Source: Massilia arenae (GTDB taxonomy: Bacteria; Pseudomonadota; Gammaproteobacteria; Burkholderiales; Burkholderiaceae_D). Taken from it: 64,000 bases of DNA. The DNA is taken from the NCBI RefSeq assembly GCF_008014745.1, contig NZ_VPFD01000015.1, positions 221,113-285,112 of the forward strand, in the 5' to 3' direction. The position numbers were made by a program, and so were the translations under genes. The first letter of the stretch is position 1. Each line of letters opens with the position of its first letter. Below are positions 9,801-17,090 of this stretch, one piece after another. The notes under the pieces are model-generated. The model saw only the letters and a list, made by a program, of their open reading frames with translations, was not told where the DNA came from and searched no databases.

Positions 9801-10033
9801 GGGACAACGTGGCCTTCATCGATTGCAGCGTCGGCCCGCACATCGCCGCCGACGGCTGGCTGCAGCGGCCTGCGCCGAATCCGGCCGAAGGCGGATGGCG
9901 CGAATACGGCAACCGGGGGCCGGACGGCCAGGCGCGCAGCTACGGCGGCTTCATGCTCGAGCGCGAACAGGCCGCGCAGCTGTCGAACCGCGCCGCGGTG
10001 TTCGTGGGGCGCGGCTGGAACCCGCAACCCTAG
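6866..10033 (+). CDS. Bifunctional pectate lyase (PL1) - pectin methylesterase (CE8)
   Basis: This is a 1,055-residue exported protein with a GTG start and a signal peptide of about 24 residues. Residues ~30-365 are a PL1 pectate lyase beta-helix: the VWIDHNSFTD block near 179 and RAPRVRYGQVHLLNNYY near 265 carry the family's Ca-binding and catalytic-arginine regions. A concanavalin-like stretch (~390-515), a BIG2-like domain (~525-605) and an SbsA-like Ig domain (~620-725) follow. Residues ~732-1055 are a CE8 pectin methylesterase, with the catalytic Asp in EQDTLQLTG (~879) and the nucleophilic Asp in GNVDFIWGNNRA (~899). Demethylation would expose homogalacturonan for the lyase half. The lyase half is clearly paralogous to the stand-alone PL1 at 14041. 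Coupled to the acetylesterase by a 4-bp overlap. Confidence 0.92.
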   Translation: MSGVRAVAAALTLTALIPATSLAAAPMPGPIAERQHAPADGWAAQQGGTRGGALASPAHVYTVADRAQLVAALEAPAPARIVRVAAAIDMSEGRPFRDHDDQAGRGAVRIPSNTTLVGIAPGAGLIHASLMITGVEQVIVRHLAIRNPCDVAPQWDAQDGAKGNWNSEFDGITVRAARHVWIDHNSFTDAPDTDDRAPIENGKRKQCHDGALDITQGSDLVSVTYNHFAQHEKNMLIGAGDRFTGDQGRLRITLKGNLFEHVAERAPRVRYGQVHLLNNYYVGERGRAVYGHGYSIGVAHASRLISDANAFEVAGASSCKQLVRDPARSPGVFVDTGSLLNGQPLNGCPHGGDAGWRVPYPYTALPASQVPAHVRANAGPRPGASAGAGAIVEARIAPATGAPFVLRARRAAHGDWQGASLQLVDGGKTLQVELLAARDGQVQRLKQIRRRTVSTDMPMVLGFSADAGQLAALVDGERVTTALAEPLPATQPLDWDAGGHRLLDLRGGPFDAAPARLSAQVAERRILLQAGDPAAVIPIGGAAGFEVVSDDPRIATANVAADVAHGAVRVTPLAAGQTTLTVRSASDPWAQASFAVVVGERFIEPRSTKGVATHPQLDERGVPPDTPLRLALAPGAELTGEGSIRLLRKRDGLLVAVVRPGETVTAIGPAPRQRLVRQHALRIVDGELRARLPQALEYDTEYEALAEASLVRGGAFHGARWRFRTTPHRPVGDSVTVATEGRSHFRTVQGALDYAMSLPRAQPLTINVRDGVYPELLYLRDKDNLTLRGASREATVIRAANSDTLNPGSGTGQEAGTPGLLGGRALFLAQDSDLLDLRDIALHNSTLRTDGHSPQAETLFFSSRDGRLMVRNAHFLSEQDTLQLTGYAWFHKSLVEGNVDFIWGNNRAALFEDSEIRSIGDSARPESGGYIVQARTVGATEPGFVFLRSRLTRGAGPAGNVPADGSAYLARSPGTANTWDNVAFIDCSVGPHIAADGWLQRPAPNPAEGGWREYGNRGPDGQARSYGGFMLEREQAAQLSNRAAVFVGRGWNPQP

Positions 10034-10068
10034 GCGGCCAGCACGCGCCACGAGATTTGCCCGTACAC

Positions 10069-10097
10069 TTGCAACATCAACCATACCAAACTAAGAT
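10069..10097 (+). promoter_or_regulatory. Promoter with degenerate operator for second GntR regulator
   Basis: TTGCAA (10069-10074), 17 bp, TAAGAT (10092-10097). The spacer keeps the right half (TACCAAAC) of the operator seen at the other promoters, while the left half is degenerate. This fits weak autoregulation of the regulator gene that starts at 10145; that reading is inference. Confidence 0.6.
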
Positions 10098-10144
10098 TCG
10101 CTAGTTTTGGCGCCCACTGCCAATAATCCAGGACGAACCGATCG

Positions 10145-10843
10145 ATGAAGAAGACCCCAGCGCTGAATGAACCTAGCACCACCGAGCCGCGGCTGTACCG
10201 GGTCGTCTCGGCCAAGATCGAGGAGCTGATCCGCGCCGAGAACATCCGCGCCGGCGAGCGCCTGCCGGCCGAGCGCGAGCTGGCCGCCAAGCTCGGGGTC
10301 AGCCGCACCTCGCTGCGCGAGGCCCTGATCGCGCTCGAACTGAGCGGCAAGGTCGAAGTGCGCGGCGGCTCCGGGGTCTATGTCAGCGAGGACGTCGCGC
10401 CGAAGGCCGACGTGCCGACCGTCGGCCCCGGTCCGTTCGAAGTACTGGCGGCGCGCCGCCTGATCGAGGTCGAGGTCGCGGCGCTGGCGGCCAAGCACGC
10501 CAGCGATTCGGCGATCGACGCGATCCTGGTTGCGGTCGAAGAGATGGAGCAGCACCACGAAGACCGCAGCGGCAACGAATCGGCCGACCGCAACTTCCAT
10601 CTGGCGATCGCGCGCGCCACCGGCAACAGCGCGATGGTCGGCGTGATCGAATACCTGTGGAGCCAGCGCGGCTCGCTGTGGCACAAGCTGAAGGAACACT
10701 TCCAGACCGAGGAACTGCGCCAGCAGACGCTGATCGACCACCGCAACATCTTCGCCGCCATCGCCTCGCACGACGTCGCAGGCGCACGCCAGGCCATGCG
10801 CGCCCACCTTGACCGCGTCACCCGCACGTTCTCGCGCGGCTGA
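10145..10843 (+). CDS. UxuR/ExuR-like GntR family transcriptional regulator
   Basis: This 232-residue regulator has a winged helix at about residues 16-85 (RLPAERELAAKLGVSRTSLR; recognition helix) and an FCD effector domain to the end (HLAIARATGNSAMVG, DHRNIFAAIASHDVAGARQAM). The wing segment VEVRGGSGVYVSED and the following GPFEVLAARRLIE closely resemble E. coli UxuR/ExuR, which respond to fructuronate or galacturonate and bind TTGGT-ACCAA palindromes. The operators in this locus (TTGGYCnGACCAA) are of that kind, so this is the best candidate for the shared repressor. It has its own promoter (10069-10097) with a degraded copy of the operator. Confidence 0.88.
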   Translation: MKKTPALNEPSTTEPRLYRVVSAKIEELIRAENIRAGERLPAERELAAKLGVSRTSLREALIALELSGKVEVRGGSGVYVSEDVAPKADVPTVGPGPFEVLAARRLIEVEVAALAAKHASDSAIDAILVAVEEMEQHHEDRSGNESADRNFHLAIARATGNSAMVGVIEYLWSQRGSLWHKLKEHFQTEELRQQTLIDHRNIFAAIASHDVAGARQAMRAHLDRVTRTFSRG

Positions 10844-10991
10844 GTCGCGCTTCCTCGCCTTCTTCCTCGCCTTCTTCCCGACCTCCCTCCCGGCATCGGC
10901 GCCACGCACGGCCCGGGCAGCCGGGCGCGTGCCCATTCCTTCTCGCGCCGTGCCCACGACGACTGGCGCTCCACGTCACTCGGAAACCAAA

Positions 10992-11054
10992 AGGTTAGAC
11001 CAGTTTAATTTCTGGCTCGTCCACATTGCAAAAGTGGTCTGACCAAAGTAGAAT
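10992..11054 (+). promoter_or_regulatory. Promoter and two operators for the first TonB receptor; contents of the 10844-11160 gap
   Basis: In the 317-bp gap, TTGCAA (11026-11031), 17 bp, TAGAAT (11049-11054) forms the promoter. Its spacer holds TGGTCTGACCA (11035-11045), a perfect palindrome and the best operator in the locus. A second copy, AGGTTAGACCAG, lies upstream at 10992-11003. The transcript would carry a leader of about 100 bases before the GTG at 11161. I see no gene in the gap; 10844-10990 looks featureless. Confidence 0.72.
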
Positions 11055-11160
11055 TGTTTTCATACCAATCATCGGCGGCCCGGCGGAAACGGGGCGAACA
11101 TGCGCGCGATCCGGAGAGAACATCCGGACGCATTCGACGACTACAGGCAGGAGACACGCA

Positions 11161-13971
11161 GTGAACTACCTTCGCACGACCAAGCAACCCCGCTTCATCC
11201 TTTCGGCCGTCGCACTCGCGGCGATGACCATGGCGAACCTCGCAGCGGCGCAGGAAGCGCCCATGCAGCGCATCGAGGTGACCGGCTCCTCGATCAAGCG
11301 CCTGGCGACCGAGAACGCCCTGCCGCTGACCACCTACAAGGCGGAGGAATTGGCCAACCAGGGCCTGACTACGATGTCCGAGGTCGCGGTGGCCCTGACC
11401 GTGGCCGCGACCAACGAGCCGGTGGGCGGCGGTGGCGGCGGCACCATGATCAATATGCGCGGCCTGAACACCAACCGCACCCTGGTGCTGCTCAACGGCC
11501 GCCGCCTGGCCAACGAGGCGCTGGGCGCGAGCTCGGTCAACGTCGACGTCATCCCGATGGCCGCCATCGACCGGGTCGAGGTGCTGCGCGACGGCGCCTC
11601 GGCGCTGTACGGCACCGACGCGATCGCCGGCGTGGTCAACTTCATCACCAAGCGCTCGGTACAGGACGTGACCCTGCACGCCAGCACCGTGCAGCCGCAG
11701 GAATCCGGCGGCGGCGACCAGAAACGCGTCACCATCGTGGCCGGCAAGGGCGATATCGCGAAGGATGGCTGGAACGTCTACACCGCCTTCAGCGCCCAGC
11801 GCCGCGACTCGCTGCTGCAGCGCGACCGGCCGCAGATCTGGGACCCCGCGAAGCTTGCCTCGCTGGGCGGCACGCCGTTCAATTCGAATACCTCGGGCGG
11901 CTCGGCCTCGCCGGCGAACTTCACCATCTATCGCAACGGGCGTTCGGCCAACATCACCGGCAACCCCTATTACGCGAATGGCTGCGTGGCGCCAGGGCTG
12001 GCGCAGACGACGGTGCCATCCACCCGCACCGCCGCCAACGGCGGCAATACCTGCATCACCGACCCGGGCATCTACCCCGAACTGCTGCCGGAAAGCCAGC
12101 AAGTCACCCTGTTCACGAAAGCCAGCCTGGCGCACGGCGAGGGCAAGATGCTCACCGTCGAACTGAACCTGGCGCGCTCGTACATCGATGCCGTCAGCGG
12201 CCCCCAGCCTTTCGGCAACAACACCGACTATGACCGCCTCACGGCCTCGCGCCGTCCGCTGATGATGACGTCCGCCAGCAAGTGGTATCCGGGCGGCAGC
12301 GGCGGCGTGCCGGCGGTGGCCGGCCTGAACGGCGAAGACCTGGCGCTGACCTGGAGCCTGGACGAACTCGGCCCGGTCAAGCTGCACGACGTGCAGACCA
12401 ACCACCGCCTGGTGATCGCCGACGAAGGCCAGGTCGCCGATTGGGATTACCGCGTGGGCGCGTCCTACGGCTACAGCCACCGCGACAGCGGCTTCAAGGA
12501 AAACTTCGTGCGCACGCCGGCTGTGTATGCGGGCGTTGCCAACGGCATCCTGAACCCCTTCGGCGCGCAGGACGAAGCCGGCCGCGCCTACCTCGAGGGC
12601 ATCTCGGCCGACGGTGAAGTGTTCCGCAAGGCCGATGTGCGCTACTACGGCGTCGACTTCAACCTGAGCCGCACCCTGATGGACCTGCCGGGCGGCGCTC
12701 TGGGCCTGGCCGTCGGCGGCGACTGGCACCGCGAGACCTACGAGGAAAACGTGCCGATGGTCGGCGACGAAGTGGTCTGGCGCGTCAACGGCACGCCGGG
12801 CAACAACCCGAGCGGCGCACGCCGCGTCTCGGGCCTGTACGCCGAACTCGATGCGCCGGTCACCAAGGACCTGAACCTGAACTTCGCGGTGCGCGGCGAC
12901 CATTTCAGCGACTTCGGCTCGACCTTCAATCCGAAGGCCAGCTTCCGCTACCAGCCGATGAAGGAACTGATGGTGCGGGGCACCGTCAGCACCGGCTTCC
13001 GCGCTCCGACCCTGCCCGAGCTGTACGGCGTGCCGCGCAGCCTGCAGGCGTCGACCTCGAGCTGGGACGACCCGCTGCTGTGCCCTGGCCCGACCCCGAA
13101 CGTGGCCGGTTCCGGCGCCCTCACCACCGACCCGCGCTTCGCCGGCCTGGGCCTGGACGCCGAACGTGTCTGCAACACGCGCCTGACCACGCTGGTCGGC
13201 GCCAATCCGGACCTGGAGCCAGAGAAGTCGAAGACCTATACGGTCGGCTTCGTGATCGAGCCGGTCAAGAACTTCGTGGCGACCATCGATTTCTGGAAGA
13301 TCGACATGAAGCGCACGATCGCCCAGATCAACGAAGACTCGATCTTCGACAACCTGGACCGCTACGGCGACCTGTTCGTGCGTAATCCCGACGGCACGCT
13401 GGCGTATATCACCAAGACCCGCCTGAACATGGGCGGCCTGAAGACCCGCGGCATCGACATCGGCCTGAACTACCTGGTGCCGACTGCCAACTGGGGCCGC
13501 TTCGGCTTCTCGATGGACGGCACCTACACCGACCGCTACGAGGGCCAGAACGACGCGGGCAGCCCATGGGTCGACAGCGTCGGCCGCATCGGCGCCCTGT
13601 CCACCGGCTCGACCTCGGCCAACACGTATATCTTCAAGTGGAAGCACCAGGCGCGCGTGAACTGGAGTTATGGCCCGTTCTTCGCCCAGCTGACGCAGCA
13701 GTACACGTCGAGCTACGAAGACACCAACGCCCTGCCGACCCAGCAGCCGGGCCAGCCGTTCTATAACGTGATCGAGCCCTACCGCGTGTACAACCTGTCG
13801 ACCACCTACAAGGTGTCTCCGAACTTCAAGCTCGGCGCCGGCGTGAACAACCTGTTCGACACCGATCCGCCGCTGTCGAACCAGCGCCTGTCATCGCGTG
13901 TCGTGTTTGCGCAGAACATCGCCAAGCCGATCGGCCGTGCCTTCACGGTGCGCGCGGATTACACGTTCTAA
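11161..13971 (+). CDS. TonB-dependent receptor, probably for pectic oligosaccharides
   Basis: This 936-residue outer-membrane receptor starts at a GTG preceded by AGGAG; the longer frame reaches into the promoter and is rejected. A signal peptide ends near residue 30 (ANLAAAQEA). The plug domain follows (IEVTGSSIKRL, NMRGLNTNRTLVLLNGRRL, YGTDAIAGVVNFIT), then a 22-strand barrel ending in an aromatic residue (RADYTF). Receptors of this type move large substrates into the periplasm using TonB energy. Its promoter has two regulon operators, and pectate lyase and polygalacturonase genes lie downstream on the same strand. The substrate (galacturonate oligomers) is inferred from that context. Confidence 0.88.
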   Translation: MNYLRTTKQPRFILSAVALAAMTMANLAAAQEAPMQRIEVTGSSIKRLATENALPLTTYKAEELANQGLTTMSEVAVALTVAATNEPVGGGGGGTMINMRGLNTNRTLVLLNGRRLANEALGASSVNVDVIPMAAIDRVEVLRDGASALYGTDAIAGVVNFITKRSVQDVTLHASTVQPQESGGGDQKRVTIVAGKGDIAKDGWNVYTAFSAQRRDSLLQRDRPQIWDPAKLASLGGTPFNSNTSGGSASPANFTIYRNGRSANITGNPYYANGCVAPGLAQTTVPSTRTAANGGNTCITDPGIYPELLPESQQVTLFTKASLAHGEGKMLTVELNLARSYIDAVSGPQPFGNNTDYDRLTASRRPLMMTSASKWYPGGSGGVPAVAGLNGEDLALTWSLDELGPVKLHDVQTNHRLVIADEGQVADWDYRVGASYGYSHRDSGFKENFVRTPAVYAGVANGILNPFGAQDEAGRAYLEGISADGEVFRKADVRYYGVDFNLSRTLMDLPGGALGLAVGGDWHRETYEENVPMVGDEVVWRVNGTPGNNPSGARRVSGLYAELDAPVTKDLNLNFAVRGDHFSDFGSTFNPKASFRYQPMKELMVRGTVSTGFRAPTLPELYGVPRSLQASTSSWDDPLLCPGPTPNVAGSGALTTDPRFAGLGLDAERVCNTRLTTLVGANPDLEPEKSKTYTVGFVIEPVKNFVATIDFWKIDMKRTIAQINEDSIFDNLDRYGDLFVRNPDGTLAYITKTRLNMGGLKTRGIDIGLNYLVPTANWGRFGFSMDGTYTDRYEGQNDAGSPWVDSVGRIGALSTGSTSANTYIFKWKHQARVNWSYGPFFAQLTQQYTSSYEDTNALPTQQPGQPFYNVIEPYRVYNLSTTYKVSPNFKLGAGVNNLFDTDPPLSNQRLSSRVVFAQNIAKPIGRAFTVRADYTF

Positions 13972-13998
13972 GTCCGTCGTTCCCCGCCTGCGCGAAAA

Positions 13999-14025
13999 GT
14001 CGTTACCTCCGGTGGAGGTAACGAC
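13999..14025 (+). other. Perfect 12-bp stem-loop between receptor and pectate lyase genes
   Basis: GTCGTTACCTCC (13999-14010) and GGAGGTAACGAC (14014-14025) pair perfectly around a GGT loop. No T run follows, so it is not a standard terminator. It lies just before the ribosome site (CTGGAG) of the lyase gene and may mark an RNA processing or attenuation point that lets receptor and enzyme be made in different amounts. Confidence 0.65.
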
Positions 14026-14040
14026 GCCTCCTGGAGCGCC

Positions 14041-15201
14041 ATGAAGCACCTGTCCAATTCCCTGATCTTGTGCGTCGCCGCGGCCGCTGCCGGCTGTGCC
14101 AGCGACGCGCCTCACGATGTTTCGTCCATCCCTCTGATGCGCCAGGTGGCGCCGCCCGATGGCTGGGCGGCGCAGGCCGGCGGCACCCGGGGCGGCGCCG
14201 ACGCACCGGTCGCCAACGTATTCACCGTCAGCGATGCCGCGCAGATGCGCCAGGCGCTCGGCAAGTCGGTCCAGGGCAGCCGCATCGTGCAGGTCGCCGG
14301 CGTGATCGATATGAGCGAAGGCCGGCCCTACGCCGATCATGCCGACCAGTCCAGGCGCGGCCGCGTCGCGGTGCCTGGCAATACCACGCTGGTCGGGCTC
14401 GGGCCGCGATCAGGCTTCGTCAACGCCCACCTGACGGTAAGCCGGGTGTCGCAGGTGATCATCCGCAATCTGCACCTGCGCAATCCCTGCGACGTCGCGC
14501 CGCGCTGGGATCCGAAGGACGGCGACGGCAACTGGAATGCCGAGTTCGACGCGATCGCGATCGTCGCCTCGACCCACGTCTGGGTCGACCGCAACAGCTT
14601 CACCGACGTTCCGGTGACTGACGACACGCTGCCGGTCGTCGATGGCAAGACCCAGCAGTGTCACGACGACGCGCTGGACATCCGCGACGCCAGCGACTAC
14701 GTCACGGTCTCGTACAACCACTTCGCCCTGCATGCCAAGAACACACTGATCGGCGCCAGCGACAAGGCCGAGGGGGATGCCGGCCACCTGCGAATCACCG
14801 TCAGCAACAACCTGTTCGAATTCATATCCAGCCGCGCGCCGCGGGTGCGCTTCGGCCAGGTCCATCTGTTCAACAACTACCACGTCGGCGACCGCAAGCA
14901 CCCGGCCTACCGCCACGACTACAGCATCGGCGTGGCCAGGCAGGCGCGCATCGTCTCGCAGGCCAACGTATTCGAGGTGGCCAATGCGCGCGACTGCGCC
15001 GACGCCGTGAAACCCTTCGCACAGGGGCCGGATGCGGGCAGGTTCAGCGACACCGGCTCGCTGCTGAACGGCGCGCCGCTGGCCGGCTGCGGCGTGGACG
15101 CAGCGCCAGGTTTCGAGGTGCCCTACCCATTCTCGCCGCTGCCCGCGGCTTCGGTCGCGGCGCATGTGCGCAGGCACGCCGGCGCCGGCGCCGGCAAGTA
15201 A
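14041..15201 (+). CDS. Pectate lyase, PL1 family, lipoprotein
   Basis: This 386-residue lyase cleaves de-esterified homogalacturonan by beta-elimination to 4,5-unsaturated products. It begins with a lipoprotein signal whose lipobox ends at Cys19 (AAAAGC), so it should be anchored to a membrane, probably the outer one. PL1 blocks VWVDRNSFTDVPVTDD and RAPRVRFGQVHLFNNYH are intact. It aligns along its whole mature length with the lyase half of the fused enzyme at 6866, with the same landmarks (PPDGWAAQAGGTRGG, IDMSEGRP, RNPCDVAP), so the two are paralogues. It lies between the receptor and polygalacturonase genes, 19 bp before the latter. Confidence 0.92.
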   Translation: MKHLSNSLILCVAAAAAGCASDAPHDVSSIPLMRQVAPPDGWAAQAGGTRGGADAPVANVFTVSDAAQMRQALGKSVQGSRIVQVAGVIDMSEGRPYADHADQSRRGRVAVPGNTTLVGLGPRSGFVNAHLTVSRVSQVIIRNLHLRNPCDVAPRWDPKDGDGNWNAEFDAIAIVASTHVWVDRNSFTDVPVTDDTLPVVDGKTQQCHDDALDIRDASDYVTVSYNHFALHAKNTLIGASDKAEGDAGHLRITVSNNLFEFISSRAPRVRFGQVHLFNNYHVGDRKHPAYRHDYSIGVARQARIVSQANVFEVANARDCADAVKPFAQGPDAGRFSDTGSLLNGAPLAGCGVDAAPGFEVPYPFSPLPAASVAAHVRRHAGAGAGK

Positions 15202-15220
15202 CCATCCCACGAAAGACATC

Positions 15221-17062
15221 ATGCGTATCAAGCAAGGCAAGATCATCGACACCCGGCGCCGTTCCCTGCTGCGCGCCGCCTCGGCCTCGGTGGCCGGTCT
15301 CACCGCCGGCTGCCACACGGGCGGCCAGGCGGGCGCAGTCACGGCTCCCGATCCCTGGCTACGCGCACAAGCCATCGTGGATCGCTTTAGGCAGCCGCTG
15401 ACCTTCCCTCAACGCGATTTCAGCATCACCGACCACGGCGCCAGGCCGTGCAAGGTGGTGCCAGTGGACGGCTACGTCGCCCATCACGAGCCCGGCAAGT
15501 TGACGACGCCGGCGCCGGATGCCCCGGACTGCTACCACGCGATCGCCGCCAGCATCGCGGCCTGCAGCGCCGCGGGCGGCGGGCGCGTCCTGATCCCGGC
15601 CGGGAACTGGCTGGTCAAGGGACCGATCGTCCTCAAGTCCAACGTCAACGTGCACCTGGCCAGCGGCGCCCACGTCTACTTCAGCAACGATCCCGAGGAT
15701 TTCATCAAGTACGGCGAGCATGACTGCGGTGCGAACGGCAGGCTGACCCTGTCGCGCTGGCAGGGCAACGACTGCCTGAACCATTCGCCGCTGGTCTACG
15801 CCTATGGCCAGGACAATATCGCCCTGACCGGCGAGGACTGGACCAGCATCCTCGACGGCCAGGGCGGCGTGCCGCGCGCGAACGGCGACACCTGGTGGGA
15901 CTGGAAGGGCAAGCGCAAGCCTGGCGCGCGCCAGCACGAAGCCCAGACCGCCGTCAATCCGCGTACCCCGGCGTCGATCCGCGAGGTGGCGCCCGGCCTC
16001 GACGCGGCCCGGGCCGCGCTGCTGGAAGGCGGCAACGACAAATGGCGCACCGACGAGGCCTGGCTGCCGACCCTGTCCGAGGCCGGCGTGCCGGTGGCCC
16101 GGCGCGTGTTCGGCCGCGGCCACTACCTGCGTCCCTGCATGGTCGAATTCATCGGCTGCAGCAATGTGCTGCTGCAGGGTTATCAGCTCAATGGCGCACC
16201 ATTCTGGCAGCATCACCCGGTCAATTGCAGCAAGGTAGAGATCCGCGGCGTGCACATGGACAGCCTGGGACCGAACAGCGACGGCTTCGACCCGGAAGCC
16301 TGCGACACCGTGCTGGTGGATGGCTGCACCTTCAATAGCGGCGACGACTGCATCGCGATCAAGGCCGGCAAGAACCGCGACACCCGCTTCGGGCCGACCC
16401 GCAACGTCGTGATCCAGCGCTGCGTCATGAATAGCGGCCATGGCGGAGTGACCCTGGGCAGCGAGATGGCCGGCGGGATCGAGCACGTGTATGCGCAAGA
16501 TATCGAATTCCGCAACACGCACTGGGCCACCGACCCGCTCAACACCGCGATCCGGCTCAAGACCAATATGAACCGCGGCGGCTTCCTGCGCCACTTCTAC
16601 GTGCGCAACGTCACCATGCCGAATGGCGTGAACCTCAAGCCCCAGTTCTACAAGCCGCTGCCAGGCTCGCCGATCGCGCCGAAGTCGGTAGCGCCCGGCG
16701 CCGGCGCCGTGATCACCTTCGACTGCGACTACGCGCCGAACGCCGACAATCTGCGCACCCGGCCGCCGGTGGTGGAACACATCCACATCTCGGGCGTCAG
16801 GGTGGGCAATGTGCCGACGGCGGCCGGGCCGCGTTCGTGCTACCAGGCGATGCTGTTCCTGGGGCCGGTCGGCTTCGACTACAACGGCAGCGAGGCGGCC
16901 GAGATCCTGCCGATCCGCGACGTGACCATCACCGACTGCGATTTCGGCACACCGGTGAACGCCGAACAGCCGTGGTATCTCTACAATGTGCGCGACGTCA
17001 GGCTCAGGAATGTCCGTATCGGCGGCAAGGTGATCGACACGGTGCTCTCGCACCGCGCCTGA
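15221..17062 (+). CDS. Polygalacturonase, GH28 family, Tat-type lipoprotein
   Basis: This 613-residue glycoside hydrolase of family 28 hydrolyses galacturonan; its size and the large inserts suggest an exo-acting enzyme. Catalytic-site blocks are NSDGFD (~352-357), SGDDCIAIKAG (~372), NSGHGG (~404) and the RLK of IRLKTNMNRGG (~445). The start at 15221 gives a twin-arginine signal (RRRSLLRA, residues 12-19) followed by a lipobox ending at Cys31, so it is likely a folded, Tat-exported lipoprotein. A longer frame from 15164 overlaps the lyase gene and is rejected. It is paralogous to the GH28 at 25710. Confidence 0.92.
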   Translation: MRIKQGKIIDTRRRSLLRAASASVAGLTAGCHTGGQAGAVTAPDPWLRAQAIVDRFRQPLTFPQRDFSITDHGARPCKVVPVDGYVAHHEPGKLTTPAPDAPDCYHAIAASIAACSAAGGGRVLIPAGNWLVKGPIVLKSNVNVHLASGAHVYFSNDPEDFIKYGEHDCGANGRLTLSRWQGNDCLNHSPLVYAYGQDNIALTGEDWTSILDGQGGVPRANGDTWWDWKGKRKPGARQHEAQTAVNPRTPASIREVAPGLDAARAALLEGGNDKWRTDEAWLPTLSEAGVPVARRVFGRGHYLRPCMVEFIGCSNVLLQGYQLNGAPFWQHHPVNCSKVEIRGVHMDSLGPNSDGFDPEACDTVLVDGCTFNSGDDCIAIKAGKNRDTRFGPTRNVVIQRCVMNSGHGGVTLGSEMAGGIEHVYAQDIEFRNTHWATDPLNTAIRLKTNMNRGGFLRHFYVRNVTMPNGVNLKPQFYKPLPGSPIAPKSVAPGAGAVITFDCDYAPNADNLRTRPPVVEHIHISGVRVGNVPTAAGPRSCYQAMLFLGPVGFDYNGSEAAEILPIRDVTITDCDFGTPVNAEQPWYLYNVRDVRLRNVRIGGKVIDTVLSHRA

Positions 17063-17090
17063 TCAGGGAGTGATGGTCAGGGAGTGATGC
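17063..17090. repeat. 14-bp tandem duplication at convergent stops
   Basis: TCAGGGAGTGATGG (17063-17076) is followed by TCAGGGAGTGATGC (17077-17090). It fills the gap between the GH28 stop and the GH43 stop; the second copy supplies the GH43 stop codon. It is a small local duplication. Confidence 0.8.

Noticed and set aside
7238..10084. A 948-codon open frame on the minus strand
   Set aside because: It is antisense to the PL1-CE8 gene, has no ribosome site or recognisable domain, and is Ala/Arg/Gln-rich as expected for the reverse frame of high-GC coding DNA.
10844..11042. Small open frame across the gap after the second GntR gene
   Set aside because: No ribosome site, overlaps the end of the regulator and the promoter of the receptor, composition unlike a protein.
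11026..11160. Upstream extension of the first TonB receptor frame
   Set aside because: It would start inside the -35 box; the GTG at 11161 has AGGAG and is followed by a proper signal peptide.
11005..13647. An 880-codon open frame on the minus strand
   Set aside because: Antisense to the first TonB receptor; no domain, low-complexity composition. The same applies to long frames at 27615-30194, 48572-50956 and 1170-2567.
15164..15220. Upstream extension of the first GH28 gene
   Set aside because: It overlaps the preceding lyase gene and would bury the Tat signal.
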